A stretch of DNA of 64,000 bases from an uncultured Maribacter sp. (GCF_947500985.1 NZ_CANMTX010000009.1:57794-121793), one strand, 5' to 3'. Shown: positions 27,198-36,799, counted from the stretch's first letter. The notes: generated by a model from the sequence alone, not told the origin. Numbers and translations are program-made.

Positions 27198-28754
27198 CTA
27201 AATTTTGCCGCCAAGATACGAACAGTCTTTTAATTGTTGAACTCCTGTAAACGGTACTTTTGCTTTATTATAGCCGTAAGTAGAGGCTAAACTTTTATTT
27301 AGGTCGTTATCATCTACGTTAACTTGCACATCGTCCATTGTAAATTGACTAGGGTGTTCATAGCCAGCAGCATGTGTAATTTCTAAAAATTCTTTTCTGA
27401 ACGTATTAAAATATTGCGCTAGTCTGTCTGATTTTAAAGGCACATTAATACCTTTTTGTAACCATTTACTTTGGGTCGCAATACCTGTTGGACAGGTATT
27501 GGTATGGCAAACTTGCGCTTGAATACAACCAATACTCATCATAGCTTCACGAGCAACATTTATACAATCTACACCCATTGCAAATGCCATGGCAGCTTTT
27601 GCAGGGAAACCTAATTTACCTGACCCTATAAATACAATACGTTCGGTAAGATGTCTGTTTAAGAAAACTCTATACAAGCTAGAGAAACCATATACCCATG
27701 GTAATGATACGTGATCGGCAAATGATGGGGGAGCGGCACCAGTACCACCTTCACCACCATCTACGGTAATGAAATCAGGACCTTTACCTGTAGCTACCAT
27801 CAAATCAGCCAATTCTTCCCACTGATCTAGCTTTCCTATAGCACCTTTAATTCCTACTGGTAAACCTGTTTCATTGGCGATATCTTCTATAAGTGCCATT
27901 AGCTCGGTTACATTAGAAAATGCTTTGTGCGTAGCTGGTGATAATACATCTTTACCAACTTCAACACCTCTAATTTCGGCAAGTTCAGGGGTGATTTTTG
28001 CTCCAGGTAATACTCCGCCTTTTCCTGGTTTTGCACCTTGAGATAATTTTATTTCAATAGCTTTTATACACGGATTGTCCTCAACTAGCTTTTTCATTTT
28101 CTCCATTGAGAAATTGCCATCTTCGGTTCTTACACCGAAATAACCGGTACCAAAGTGAAATACAATATCACCACCATGTTTATGGTAAGGTGATAAACCA
28201 CCTTCACCAGTATTATGATAAGCTCCCGCTTTTTTAACTCCTTTGTTCATTGCTTCTACAGCTGCTGCTGATAATGAACCAAAACTCATTGCAGATACAT
28301 TTACAACACTACCTGGTCTAAATGGTTTTCTACGGTTGTTGTGCTGACCTATAACTTTGGCACATGGAATAAAGTTGGGTTCTGAATCATTTGGGTGCCC
28401 AGAAGGTACTTCGTAACCCATCATTCTGTTTTTGACGAATATATGCTGATGGGCATATAAATCTCGATCAGAACCAAACCCTTCGTAGTTGTTCTCTTTC
28501 TTTGCAGAAGCATAGATCCAGCCTCTTTCAATTCTGTTAAAAGGTAACTCTTCTCTGTTATTAGCAACAAAATATTGGCGCATTTCCGGACCAATACTTT
28601 CTAACCAATAGCGTAGATGCCCTACAACAGGAAAGTTATGTTTAATGGTATGCCGTTTCTGAATAAAAATATCCCAGATCGCAACTATGAAAAGAAATAA
28701 AAAAATCCAAGTCCACCATGGTGGACTTGGAATAGCATTTAAAAAATCGTTCAT
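27198..28754 (-). CDS. FMN-binding glutamate synthase family protein
   Basis: 518 residues from the ATG at 28754 (a TTG at 28757 is also in frame). One N-terminal membrane helix (WTWIFLFLFIVAIWDIFI) anchors a glutamate-synthase-type TIM barrel with FMN site (GSLSAAAVEAMNKG, KLSQGAKPGKGG, ITVDGGEGGTGAAP) and a cysteine cluster CIQAQVCHTNTCPTGIATQ of the Fe-S type. The GATase and FAD parts of true GltB/GltD are absent, so this is the stand-alone GlxD/archaeal-type relative whose reaction is not settled. It lies 5 bp after the M20 peptidase gene. A terminator-like palindrome sits in its first 50 coding bases. Confidence 0.85.
   Translation of the reverse strand: MNDFLNAIPSPPWWTWIFLFLFIVAIWDIFIQKRHTIKHNFPVVGHLRYWLESIGPEMRQYFVANNREELPFNRIERGWIYASAKKENNYEGFGSDRDLYAHQHIFVKNRMMGYEVPSGHPNDSEPNFIPCAKVIGQHNNRRKPFRPGSVVNVSAMSFGSLSAAAVEAMNKGVKKAGAYHNTGEGGLSPYHKHGGDIVFHFGTGYFGVRTEDGNFSMEKMKKLVEDNPCIKAIEIKLSQGAKPGKGGVLPGAKITPELAEIRGVEVGKDVLSPATHKAFSNVTELMALIEDIANETGLPVGIKGAIGKLDQWEELADLMVATGKGPDFITVDGGEGGTGAAPPSFADHVSLPWVYGFSSLYRVFLNRHLTERIVFIGSGKLGFPAKAAMAFAMGVDCINVAREAMMSIGCIQAQVCHTNTCPTGIATQSKWLQKGINVPLKSDRLAQYFNTFRKEFLEITHAAGYEHPSQFTMDDVQVNVDDNDLNKSLASTYGYNKAKVPFTGVQQLKDCSYLGGKI
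28707..28730. repeat. 24-bp perfect palindrome inside the 5' coding region
   Basis: The 12-base arm CCAAGTCCACCA is followed at once by its exact reverse complement. In the mRNA of the glutamate-synthase-like gene (minus strand) the hairpin is followed by AUUUUUUUAUUU, which is the shape of an intrinsic terminator. It encodes PSPPWWTW just before the membrane helix. Confidence 0.9.
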
Positions 28755-28759
28755 CAAAA

Positions 28760-30070
28760 TTATCCTTTTGGTTTTATATCTAGAAGTGGTGTTTGGTCAC
28801 TATTTAGGTAATCTAAACTCATTTCTGTTAATGTGCGAACTCCTAAAAGTAATCCGCTATCATCAATCAAAAAATCTGGTGTATGGTGCGGAAATGATTC
28901 TGTTGTTCCAGGGGTCATTCCTCCTAAGAAAAAGAAGAATCCTGGTGCTTCTCTTTGAAAATATGAGAAATCTTCGGCACCGGTTACTGCTTTTTGAAAT
29001 TGAACATTTTCATCACCAGCTACTCTTTTAATAGTAGGAAGCATTTGTTCTACTAGTTCAGGATTGTTATACGTAATATCTGTTGCATCAGTAATTACAC
29101 ATGTAGCTTCACCACCGTAGGCTTTGGCAATATCACTAACCATTTCTACCATACGGGCGTTAAGCTTGTCTTTCATGTCATAGTCTAACGTTCTAATTGT
29201 ACCTATCATCTCTGCAGATTCAGGTATAATATTAAAACGTACACCACTTTTAATTTTACCAACTGTAATTACTGCGGCTTCATTGGTTAGGTCTGTTTCT
29301 CTACTGATAATTGTTTGTAGACCATCGATAATTTTAGCGCTAATCAAAATTGGATCAACACCTGACCATGGTTGAGAACCGTGAGATTGTTTTCCTTTTA
29401 CATTTATAACAAATTGTTGAGCAGCGGCCATTGTACCACCAGATTTGTAACGAATGACCCCAACCGGAGTTTGAGAGTTAATGTGTAATCCGAAAATTGC
29501 ATCTACTTTTGGGCTGTTCATGACACCTTCTTTTACCATTAAAAGAGCTCCACCTTCTTCACCTGGTGGCGGTCCTTCTTCTGCTGGTTGAAAGATAAAC
29601 TTCACAGTTCCTTTTATCTTATCCTTGTTTTTAGACATTACTTCTGCAACTCCCATTAAAATAGCTGTATGCGTATCATGCCCACAAGCATGCATAACTC
29701 CTACTTTTTCACCCATAAATTCAGAAGTTACATTTGACTTATACGGTAAATCGTTACGCTCTGTAACCGGTAAGGCATCTATATCTGCTCTTAATGCTAC
29801 TACTTTACCAGGTAAATCTCCCTTTAGAAGACCAACTACACCGGTATGCGCAACACCAGTTTGAACTTCAATTCCCAAAGATTTTAAATGCTTGGCAATT
29901 TTTTCTGCTGTTTTGAATTCACGATTCCCTAATTCCGGATTCTGATGAATTTCTCTTCTCCAATCAACTACCTTGCTTTCAATAGCTATGTAGTCTTTTT
30001 CAAGATTTGGTCCTTGTGCCTGAACGGTAAAACCGAAAAGAACGAGGGCCAATAAACCTAGTTTTCTCAT
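28760..30070 (-). CDS. M20 family metallo-amidohydrolase (secreted)
   Basis: 436 residues with a signal peptide (MRKLGLLALVLFGFTVQAQ). M20D amidohydrolase: metal ligands in MHACGHDTHTA and PAEEGPPPGEEGG, a dimerisation/lid domain (about 210-320, GKQSHGSQPW), and the final metal histidine near HHTPDF. Relatives cleave N-acyl amino acids, indole-acetyl amino acids or peptides; the substrate here is unknown. First gene of a minus-strand run: M20, glutamate-synthase-like, OmpA-like, DUF. Confidence 0.92.
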   Translation of the reverse strand: MRKLGLLALVLFGFTVQAQGPNLEKDYIAIESKVVDWRREIHQNPELGNREFKTAEKIAKHLKSLGIEVQTGVAHTGVVGLLKGDLPGKVVALRADIDALPVTERNDLPYKSNVTSEFMGEKVGVMHACGHDTHTAILMGVAEVMSKNKDKIKGTVKFIFQPAEEGPPPGEEGGALLMVKEGVMNSPKVDAIFGLHINSQTPVGVIRYKSGGTMAAAQQFVINVKGKQSHGSQPWSGVDPILISAKIIDGLQTIISRETDLTNEAAVITVGKIKSGVRFNIIPESAEMIGTIRTLDYDMKDKLNARMVEMVSDIAKAYGGEATCVITDATDITYNNPELVEQMLPTIKRVAGDENVQFQKAVTGAEDFSYFQREAPGFFFFLGGMTPGTTESFPHHTPDFLIDDSGLLLGVRTLTEMSLDYLNSDQTPLLDIKPKG

Positions 30071-30278
30071 AATCAGTATTTAATATTAAAATGTTCTCTA
30101 TGTTTCAGTGGGTCATTTAAGACTTAAATGCATCAACTGGTATTCTCTTTTTGCGGAATTAAAGTTTAAATATATTCAAAATGAAAAGAAATACCATCTA
30201 TTGTTTACAAATCTAAAACACTTCACTTTTACTATCCCTCAATTATGGCTAAATTTACATCACTAAAAGAAAGAAAAT

Positions 30279-32606
30279 TTGAGCTCATTTATAGATGAAT
30301 TGAACGATGCCCAAAAGGCTCCTGTTTTGCATAAAGACGGACCTTTAATGGTTATTGCTGGTGCTGGGTCGGGTAAAACTCGTGTACTAACTTATAGAAT
30401 TGCACACCTTATGGCACAGGGGGTAGATTCTTTTAATATTTTATCGTTAACATTTACCAATAAGGCAGCACGTGAAATGAAGGCACGTATTGCTAATATT
30501 GTGGGTAATGCTGAAGCAAAAAATCTTTGGATGGGAACTTTTCACTCCGTTTTTGCAAAGTTATTACGTATTGATGGTGATAAACTAGGATATCCAGCCA
30601 ATTTTACCATTTATGATACGCAAGATTCTCAGCGATTATTAGCTTCGATTATTAAGGAAATGGGGCTTGATAAGGATATTTATAAATACAAGCAGATTCA
30701 AAATAGAATTTCTTCTTTCAAGAATAGTTTGATCACGGTAAAAGCTTACCGTAATGATGCAGATTTGGTAGAGCAAGATGCTATGGCGAAAAAGCCTAGA
30801 ACAGGTGATATATACGAAAATTATGTAGAACGTTGTTATAAGGCAGGCGCGATGGACTTTGATGATTTACTGCTACGAACCAACGAGCTATTAACACGTT
30901 TTCCTGATGTGTTGGCGAAGTATCAAGATCGATTTAGATACATATTGGTTGATGAGTATCAAGATACTAACCACTCTCAATATTTAATCGTAAAGGCTTT
31001 GGCTGATCGTTTTCAGAATATATGTGTGGTAGGGGATGATGCGCAAAGTATTTATTCTTTTAGGGGAGCCAATATTAGTAATATTTTGAATTTTCAAAAA
31101 GATTACGATAATGTAGGTATGTATCGTTTAGAGCAAAATTACCGTTCTACCCGAAATATTGTAAACGCTGCGAACTCCGTAATCGGAAAAAATCAAAATC
31201 AAATTGAAAAAGTAGTTTGGACGGATAATGATGATGGTCCCGCTATTAAAATTCATAGAAGTACTACCGATGCCGAAGAAGGTAGGTTTGTAGCAAATTC
31301 TATTTGGGAACATAGAATGCAACAACAAATGACCAATGGTCAATTTTGTATATTATATAGAACAAACTCCCAATCTAGGGCTATGGAAGATGCCTTGCGT
31401 AAAAGAGATATTCCGTATCGTATTTATGGCGGACTCTCATTTTACCAACGTAAAGAAATTAAAGATGTGTTGTCTTACTTGCGTTTGGTCATTAATCCTA
31501 AAGATGAAGAAGCTTTAAAAAGGGTGATAAACTTCCCTGCAAGGGGTATTGGTGGTACTACTCTCGATAGATTAGTTGTTGCTGCCAATCATTACAACCG
31601 TTCCATTTTTGAGGTTATGGAAAATATAGACCGCATCGATTTAAAAATAAATGCGGGTACTAAACGTAAATTAACAGACTTTGTAACCATGATCAAGAGT
31701 TTTCAGGTCATGAACCAAACTGTAGATGCCTTTGCATTATCTGAACATGTAGCCAAAAAAACCGGTGTTCTTTTAGAGTTTAAGAAGGATGGAACTCCTG
31801 AAGGTATTGGTAAAATGGAGAATATTGAAGAGCTATTAAATGGTATAAAAGATTTTGTTGAGGGTCAGAAAGAGATTGATGAAGCAACAGGAAACATTAG
31901 CGAATTCTTAGAAGATGTTGCACTTGCTACCGATTTGGATAATGATACTGGTGATGACGATAGGGTTGCATTGATGACCATTCACTTGGCAAAAGGACTT
32001 GAATTTCCGTACGTATACATTGTTGGTATGGAAGAAGATTTGTTTCCGTCTGGTATGAGTATGAGTACGCGTAGTGAATTGGAAGAGGAGCGAAGGTTGT
32101 TCTATGTTGCTTTGACAAGGGCAGAGAAACAAGCGTATTTAACATATACCCAGAATAGATATCGTTGGGGTAAATTGATAGATGCAGAACCTAGTCGATT
32201 CTTAGAGGAAATAGATGAGAAGTATGTTGAGAATCTTACACCTGTAGATGGAGGTTATAGATATAAATCGCTTATAAATGCAGATATTTTTGGTGAAGTA
32301 GATAAGAGTAGATTACGTCAACAAAAACCAGCAAGAGGTACACCGCCAATTGTAGGGCAGCCTAATACCGGTCAGCTTAAAAAATTACGTAAATTAAAAC
32401 CACAATTGGCAGAGCCAGTAGGAAATACCAATAAAATTGATCCTAATCTTACTGTAGGTTCTTTAATTAATCATACCCGTTTTGGTCGTGGTAAGGTAGT
32501 AAAGATAGAAGGTTCAGGTAATGATAGAAAAGCAGAAATAATGTTCGATAAAGGCGATATTAAAAAACTATTGCTTCGCTTTGCCAAGTTAGAGGTATTG
32601 GGATAG
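30279..32606 (+). CDS. UvrD/PcrA-type superfamily 1 DNA helicase
   Basis: 775 residues, 3'-5' SF1A helicase used in repair and replication. Seen: Q-motif LNDAQKAPVL, Walker A AGAGSGKTR, motif II LVDEYQDTN, motif III GDDAQSIYSFRGA, motif IV QNYRS, motif V TIHLAKGLEFPYV and motif VI VALTRAEKQ, and a C-terminal Tudor-like segment (VGSLINHTRFGRGKVVKIEG). The frame has a stop at 30264 and no ATG before the conserved N-terminus, so the start is read as TTG at 30279. Sua5/YciO gene follows after 45 bp. Confidence 0.95.
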   Translation: MSSFIDELNDAQKAPVLHKDGPLMVIAGAGSGKTRVLTYRIAHLMAQGVDSFNILSLTFTNKAAREMKARIANIVGNAEAKNLWMGTFHSVFAKLLRIDGDKLGYPANFTIYDTQDSQRLLASIIKEMGLDKDIYKYKQIQNRISSFKNSLITVKAYRNDADLVEQDAMAKKPRTGDIYENYVERCYKAGAMDFDDLLLRTNELLTRFPDVLAKYQDRFRYILVDEYQDTNHSQYLIVKALADRFQNICVVGDDAQSIYSFRGANISNILNFQKDYDNVGMYRLEQNYRSTRNIVNAANSVIGKNQNQIEKVVWTDNDDGPAIKIHRSTTDAEEGRFVANSIWEHRMQQQMTNGQFCILYRTNSQSRAMEDALRKRDIPYRIYGGLSFYQRKEIKDVLSYLRLVINPKDEEALKRVINFPARGIGGTTLDRLVVAANHYNRSIFEVMENIDRIDLKINAGTKRKLTDFVTMIKSFQVMNQTVDAFALSEHVAKKTGVLLEFKKDGTPEGIGKMENIEELLNGIKDFVEGQKEIDEATGNISEFLEDVALATDLDNDTGDDDRVALMTIHLAKGLEFPYVYIVGMEEDLFPSGMSMSTRSELEEERRLFYVALTRAEKQAYLTYTQNRYRWGKLIDAEPSRFLEEIDEKYVENLTPVDGGYRYKSLINADIFGEVDKSRLRQQKPARGTPPIVGQPNTGQLKKLRKLKPQLAEPVGNTNKIDPNLTVGSLINHTRFGRGKVVKIEGSGNDRKAEIMFDKGDIKKLLLRFAKLEVLG

Positions 32607-32651
32607 ATTTATTATATTTAATATCAACTAGGTTTTTTAAACCTAAATGCA

Positions 32652-33275
32652 ATGGCAGAATTCATTAAAATATACGAAGAGAACCCTAACCCTAAAGAAA
32701 TTAAAAGGGTAGTGGCGGTATTGCGTAAAGGTGGCTTGGTTATTTATCCAACCGATACGGTTTACGGTTTAGGTTGTGACATTACAAATACCAAGGCATT
32801 AGAGAAAATTGCTCGTATAAAAGGTATAAAATTAGCGAAAGCAAATTGGTCTTTTATATGTACAGATCTTAGTAATCTTTCAGATTATGTTAGGCAAATT
32901 GATACTGCTACATTCAAAATATTGAAAAGAGCTTTACCAGGGCCTTATACGTTCATTTTACCAGGTAATAATAATCTACCGAAAGAATTTAAAAAGAAGA
33001 AAACCGTTGGTATTCGCGTGCCAGATAATAGTATTGTTAAAGCTTTGGTTGAAGAATTAGGTAACCCTATTGTTTCAACTTCTATTCATGATGAAGATGA
33101 TGTATTGGAGTATACTACCGATCCAGAATTAATTTATGAGAAATGGGATAATCTTGTTGATGTTGTTATAGATGGTGGTTACGGCGGCAATGTTGGTTCT
33201 ACGATTATAGACGTTTCTACAGGCGGATTACCAGAAGTTATTCGTGAGGGTAAAGGAAGTTTAGATATTATATAG
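32652..33275 (+). CDS. Sua5/YciO/YrdC family protein (threonylcarbamoyl-AMP synthase-like)
   Basis: 207 residues forming a single YrdC domain: KGGLVIYPTDTVYGLGCDI, LPGPYTFILPG, KTVGIRVPDN and NPIVSTSIH. It may make threonylcarbamoyl-AMP for tRNA t6A37. Its length, the NPKEIKRVVAVLRKGG start and the lack of the Sua5 C-terminal domain recall E. coli YciO, whose activity is weak, so the role is less sure than the fold. Same strand as the helicase, 45 bp downstream, and closed by a terminator. Confidence 0.85.
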   Translation: MAEFIKIYEENPNPKEIKRVVAVLRKGGLVIYPTDTVYGLGCDITNTKALEKIARIKGIKLAKANWSFICTDLSNLSDYVRQIDTATFKILKRALPGPYTFILPGNNNLPKEFKKKKTVGIRVPDNSIVKALVEELGNPIVSTSIHDEDDVLEYTTDPELIYEKWDNLVDVVIDGGYGGNVGSTIIDVSTGGLPEVIREGKGSLDII

Positions 33276-33306
33276 ATAGTCTCTTACCTAAATTATAAGC
33301 ATAAAA

Positions 33307-33330
33307 AAAGCGGCTCAATTGAGCCGCTTT
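33307..33330. terminator. Two-way intrinsic terminator
   Basis: AAAGCGGCTC / GAGCCGCTTT with an AATT centre that is itself palindromic, flanked by A- and T-runs, between the YciO-like gene and the convergent OmpA gene. Confidence 0.92.
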
Positions 33331-33352
33331 AATTTTATATACTAATCATGTA

Positions 33353-34207
33353 TTATTTGTTGATTGCAGGATCTTTCATTCCTTCTTCAATCATGCTGTA
33401 GAACTGATCAATTTTTGGAAGAACAACGATACGAGTTCTTCTATTTTTAGATTTTTCAGTTGTAGAAATTGGAACATATTCTGACCTACCTGCGGCAGTC
33501 ATACGCTTAGGGTCTACATTGAAATCATTTTGAAGTATACGTACAACAGCAGTAGCACGTTTAACACTTAAATCCCAGTTGTCTAATAAAGAACCGTTAC
33601 CTCTATAAGGTACGTTGTCTGTGTGACCTTCTACTAAGAATTCAAAATCAGGCTTGTTGTTTACAACTTTAGCAACTTTACCTAATACTTCTTTAGCTCT
33701 GCTTGTAACATTGTAGCTACCGCTGCTAAATAATAATTTGTCTGAAATAGAAACGAAAACAACACCTTTTTCAACGCTAATTTCGATATCCTCATCATCC
33801 AAGTTTCCTAAAACACCTTTTAAGCTCTGTACCAAAGAAAGGTTTACAGAATCTCTACGTGTAATAGCATCATTTAACTTACGAATAGTTAAATCTTTTT
33901 CTTGTAAGCTCTCTAATGACTTCTCTAAGTTTTCAGCACCTTTGGTAGTCAAAGTTGTTAAGTTACCCATGTTGTTGATTAACTCTTGGTTGTTTGCCTT
34001 TAAAAACGAATTCTGATCTTCTAAAGTTTGAAGTCTAGATGAAGCAGTTGCTTTTTCTTCTAAACAATCATTTAATTTTACTGTCGCTGAATTCAATAAA
34101 TCTTGTGCACTTTTGTGCTTAGCTTCAAGATCTGCATACTTTTTTGAAGATACACAAGATGAAAGTAAAAGCGTTACTGCAAGACATCCTAATAATACTT
34201 TTTTCAT
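33353..34207 (-). CDS. OmpA family lipoprotein
   Basis: 284 residues. Lipoprotein signal with lipobox LLSSC (Cys18), a long coiled coil (about 22-130), then an OmpA_C/MotB-type peptidoglycan-binding domain (about 140-265) with the diaminopimelate-contacting Asp197 in EGHTDNVP and Arg residues in NRRTRI (255-260). It should tie the outer membrane to the cell wall. A degenerate paralogue is at 26402-27172. Single gene with its own likely promoter at about 34267-34290. Confidence 0.92.
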   Translation of the reverse strand: MKKVLLGCLAVTLLLSSCVSSKKYADLEAKHKSAQDLLNSATVKLNDCLEEKATASSRLQTLEDQNSFLKANNQELINNMGNLTTLTTKGAENLEKSLESLQEKDLTIRKLNDAITRRDSVNLSLVQSLKGVLGNLDDEDIEISVEKGVVFVSISDKLLFSSGSYNVTSRAKEVLGKVAKVVNNKPDFEFLVEGHTDNVPYRGNGSLLDNWDLSVKRATAVVRILQNDFNVDPKRMTAAGRSEYVPISTTEKSKNRRTRIVVLPKIDQFYSMIEEGMKDPAINK

Positions 34208-34266
34208 AATTCTATTCTATTATACTAATTTAGTGGTTTACTCAATTTTTCGCATCTAAGCGACTT

Positions 34267-34290
34267 CAAAATTATATAATTACAAAGTTA
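34267..34290 (-). promoter_or_regulatory. Two candidate -7 boxes for the OmpA lipoprotein gene
   Basis: On the minus strand, TAATTTTG (34267-34274) and TAACTTTG (34283-34290) both fit TAnnTTTG, 60 and 76 bases before the ATG. Matching -33 elements are not obvious. Confidence 0.35.
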
Positions 34291-34307
34291 CTTATATGAC
34301 ATGTTAG

Positions 34308-35309
34308 TTAATCTTTTACTAAAATGTTAAAATTGCTTATCCTATGTACGAAGTAAGACCATACTATGGACTTCGTAGCGTAATATTTTCTGAGAAATTG
34401 GGTTTTTTCTCTCTTTTTATACATTTTCCTAAACTGTCTGTAAAAGCTTAAATGCGCCCTAAAAATAGCGAAAAAGTGTTTAAATCTTAACTGGAAAAGA
34501 AATCGTATTGCCGCTATACCATCTAAGAGTAATCTTAAGAAAATAATTACAAAAGCTTTTCTTCTAGGAAGGTTTTTGGTGATAGAGAATAATGTGTTTC
34601 TGAAATTGAGATAAGTTTTTTTCGGGTTCATATTACTAAGTGTAGAACCGCCTAAGTGATAAACACTAGATGTGCCTACATAAAATATTTTATAACCATG
34701 GTTTTTTGCACGCCAGCATAAATCTACTTCTTCTTGATGGGCGAAGTAATCTTCATCGAAGCCTTTTAATTCATGAAATACTTCTTTTTTGATGAACATA
34801 CAGGCTCCGGTAGCCCAAAATATTTCTCTTATGTCATCGTATTGACCTTCATCTTTTTCTAAGGTCTGAAAAACTCTGCCTCTACAGAACGGATACCCTA
34901 GTTGGTCAATGAAACCACCAGCGGCACCAGCATATTCAAAATGATCTTTTTTAAGTAGATCTAAAATCTTGGGTTGTATAATAGCAGCTTCAGGTACATT
35001 AGTAAATGTCTCTATAATAGGAGTAAGCCAATTAGGGGAAACTTCTACATCTGAGTTTAAAAGACAATATATATCCGCGTCAACATATTTTAATGCATCA
35101 TTATAGCCTTTTGTAAAGCCTCCGTTTATGGTATTTTGAATAATTTTAACTGTTGGATAGTTGGCTTTGATAAATGCAACAGAGCCATCTGTTGAAGCGT
35201 TGTCTGCTACGTATATATCTGCATCAGGAGAATCATTGATAACAGAGGGCAAGTACCTTTCTAAAAGCACTTCACCATTCCAGTTTAATATGACTACGGC
35301 TATCTTCAA
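34308..35309 (-). CDS. Family 2 glycosyltransferase
   Basis: 333 residues. GT-A fold: VVILNWNGEVLLERYLPSV start, UDP-sugar site VADNASTDGSV, the metal-binding region in YCLLNSDVEV, and an acceptor-side WATGACMFIKKEVF / EEVDLCWRAKNHGYKI block typical of rhamnosyl-transferase-like GT2 enzymes. C-terminal basic helices (FRKMYKKREKTQFLRKYY) may sit on the membrane. Likely adds a sugar to surface polysaccharide; donor and acceptor unknown. It stands 12 bp downstream of the HsdR_N gene on the same strand. Confidence 0.88.
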   Translation of the reverse strand: MKIAVVILNWNGEVLLERYLPSVINDSPDADIYVADNASTDGSVAFIKANYPTVKIIQNTINGGFTKGYNDALKYVDADIYCLLNSDVEVSPNWLTPIIETFTNVPEAAIIQPKILDLLKKDHFEYAGAAGGFIDQLGYPFCRGRVFQTLEKDEGQYDDIREIFWATGACMFIKKEVFHELKGFDEDYFAHQEEVDLCWRAKNHGYKIFYVGTSSVYHLGGSTLSNMNPKKTYLNFRNTLFSITKNLPRRKAFVIIFLRLLLDGIAAIRFLFQLRFKHFFAIFRAHLSFYRQFRKMYKKREKTQFLRKYYATKSIVWSYFVHRISNFNILVKD

Positions 35310-35321
35310 AACGATCGCAAA

Positions 35322-35768
35322 TTAACGGCTAAAATCAGGAATCTCTTGCATAAATACATATTTTTCCGCAACAAAGTCTGTTTGGCAGTAATAATGAGAG
35401 AGTCCGTTCGTGACCATTAAGTAAGTAGCATTCAATTTAAAATTGTATTGAGCTATTTGATCAAAGGTCATTTGAGATATTGAAACTTCGGGTGCTTTGC
35501 ATTCTACTAGTATAAGAAGTTCACCATTTGGTTTAAATACGACCACATCATATCTTTTCTTTAAACCGTTAAGTGTTATTTGCTTTTCAACGTTGATATG
35601 ACTCAAAGGATATTTCTTTTCTTGTATAAGAAACTGAACTACATGTTGCCGAACCCACTCTTCGGGAGTAAGCACTAAAAATTTTTTACGTATAACGTCA
35701 AAGATCAAGGTTCTATTTTCGCTATTTTTGATCCTGAAAGTGTGGCTAGGGAAATTTAGTGGCTGCAT
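35322..35768 (-). CDS. HsdR N-terminal-like nuclease domain protein (PD-(D/E)XK)
   Basis: 148 residues matching only the N-terminal endonuclease domain of type I restriction HsdR. Seen: a PD-(D/E)XK core with Asp74 (KRYDVVVF), Glu89-Cys-Lys91 (LVECKAP) and a QxxxY-type motif (QIAQYNFKL). No helicase, methylase or specificity gene is nearby, so this is not a restriction system as it stands. Divergent from holA with only 26 bp between start codons. Possibly a DNA repair or replication nuclease; function unproven. Confidence 0.75.
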   Translation of the reverse strand: MQPLNFPSHTFRIKNSENRTLIFDVIRKKFLVLTPEEWVRQHVVQFLIQEKKYPLSHINVEKQITLNGLKKRYDVVVFKPNGELLILVECKAPEVSISQMTFDQIAQYNFKLNATYLMVTNGLSHYYCQTDFVAEKYVFMQEIPDFSR

Positions 35769-35794
35769 TATACAAAGTTGATGATTTTTTCTGA

Positions 35795-36796
35795 ATGGAT
35801 GAAGCCGTACAAATAGTCAATGCAATTAAGAAAGGGCAGATCAGCCCTATTTATTTCCTCTATGGGGAAGAAGCTTATTTTATTGATAAAATTTCTGATT
35901 ATATAGGTGCCAATGTGTTGACCGAAGAAGAGAAGGGTTTCAACCAAATGGTGCTTTATGGTCGCGATGTTTCTATTGAAGATATTGTAGGTAATGCAAA
36001 ACGCTACCCGATGATGGCCGAACGTCAAGTCGTTATAGTAAAAGAGGCACAACACCTTTCACGTACTATAGAGAATCTTTGTTCGTATGCTGAGAATCCA
36101 CAGCAATCTACCGTACTTGTTATTTGTTATAAATACAAGAAGTTAGATAAGCGTAAAAAGCTACACAAGATTATTAAAAAGAACGGTGTAGTTTTTGAGA
36201 GTAAAAAATTATATGAGAACCAGGTTAGCGATTGGCTAAGAAAGCATTTGGTAAGCCGAGGATACACCATATCTCACAAAGCTGCTTTATTGCTGGTAGA
36301 ATATTTGGGTACCGATTTAGGTAAGATTAGCAAAGAACTTGATAAGCTAAAATTAGTTCTTCCCAAACAGACAGAGATAAACCCTCAGCATATTGAAGAG
36401 CATATTGGTATCAGTAAAGATTATAATAATTTTGAGTTGAAAAGGGCTATTGGTGATAGAGACATCGTGAAAGCGACTAAAATTATCAATTACTTTGCTC
36501 AGAACCCGAAAGACAATCCATTTATATTAACGATTACCTTATTACATTCATTTTTCACACAGTTGTTACAGTATCACGGACTTTCTGATCATTCGCCTAA
36601 AAGTGTAGCTAGTGCATTACGTATTAACCCTTACTTTGTAAGTGAAATACAAACTGCGGCACGTAATTACCCAATGAAGAAAGTAAGTGGAATCATTTCT
36701 AGTCTTCGTGAAATGGATTTAAAAGGAAAAGGAGTAGGGGCAACGCCAATGAAGGAAGCCGATTTACTTAAAGAACTACTTTATAAAATAGTATAG
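35795..36796 (+). CDS. holA: DNA polymerase III subunit delta
   Basis: 333 residues. AAA+-like clamp-loader subunit that opens the sliding clamp: FLYGEEAYFIDKI near residues 22-34, a degenerate P-loop as usual for delta, the KLDKRKKLHKIIKKNG lid region and a C-terminal collar helix bundle ending in KEADLLKELLYKIV. Start chosen at the ATG 35795, close to the divergent nuclease-like gene. Its stop lies 3 bp from the convergent DoxX stop. Confidence 0.92.
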   Translation: MDEAVQIVNAIKKGQISPIYFLYGEEAYFIDKISDYIGANVLTEEEKGFNQMVLYGRDVSIEDIVGNAKRYPMMAERQVVIVKEAQHLSRTIENLCSYAENPQQSTVLVICYKYKKLDKRKKLHKIIKKNGVVFESKKLYENQVSDWLRKHLVSRGYTISHKAALLLVEYLGTDLGKISKELDKLKLVLPKQTEINPQHIEEHIGISKDYNNFELKRAIGDRDIVKATKIINYFAQNPKDNPFILTITLLHSFFTQLLQYHGLSDHSPKSVASALRINPYFVSEIQTAARNYPMKKVSGIISSLREMDLKGKGVGATPMKEADLLKELLYKIV

Positions 36797-36799
36797 CGA

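Noticed and set aside
35322..35768. Restriction-modification system
   Set aside because: Only an HsdR N-terminal-like domain is present; no helicase part, HsdM or HsdS gene is nearby.
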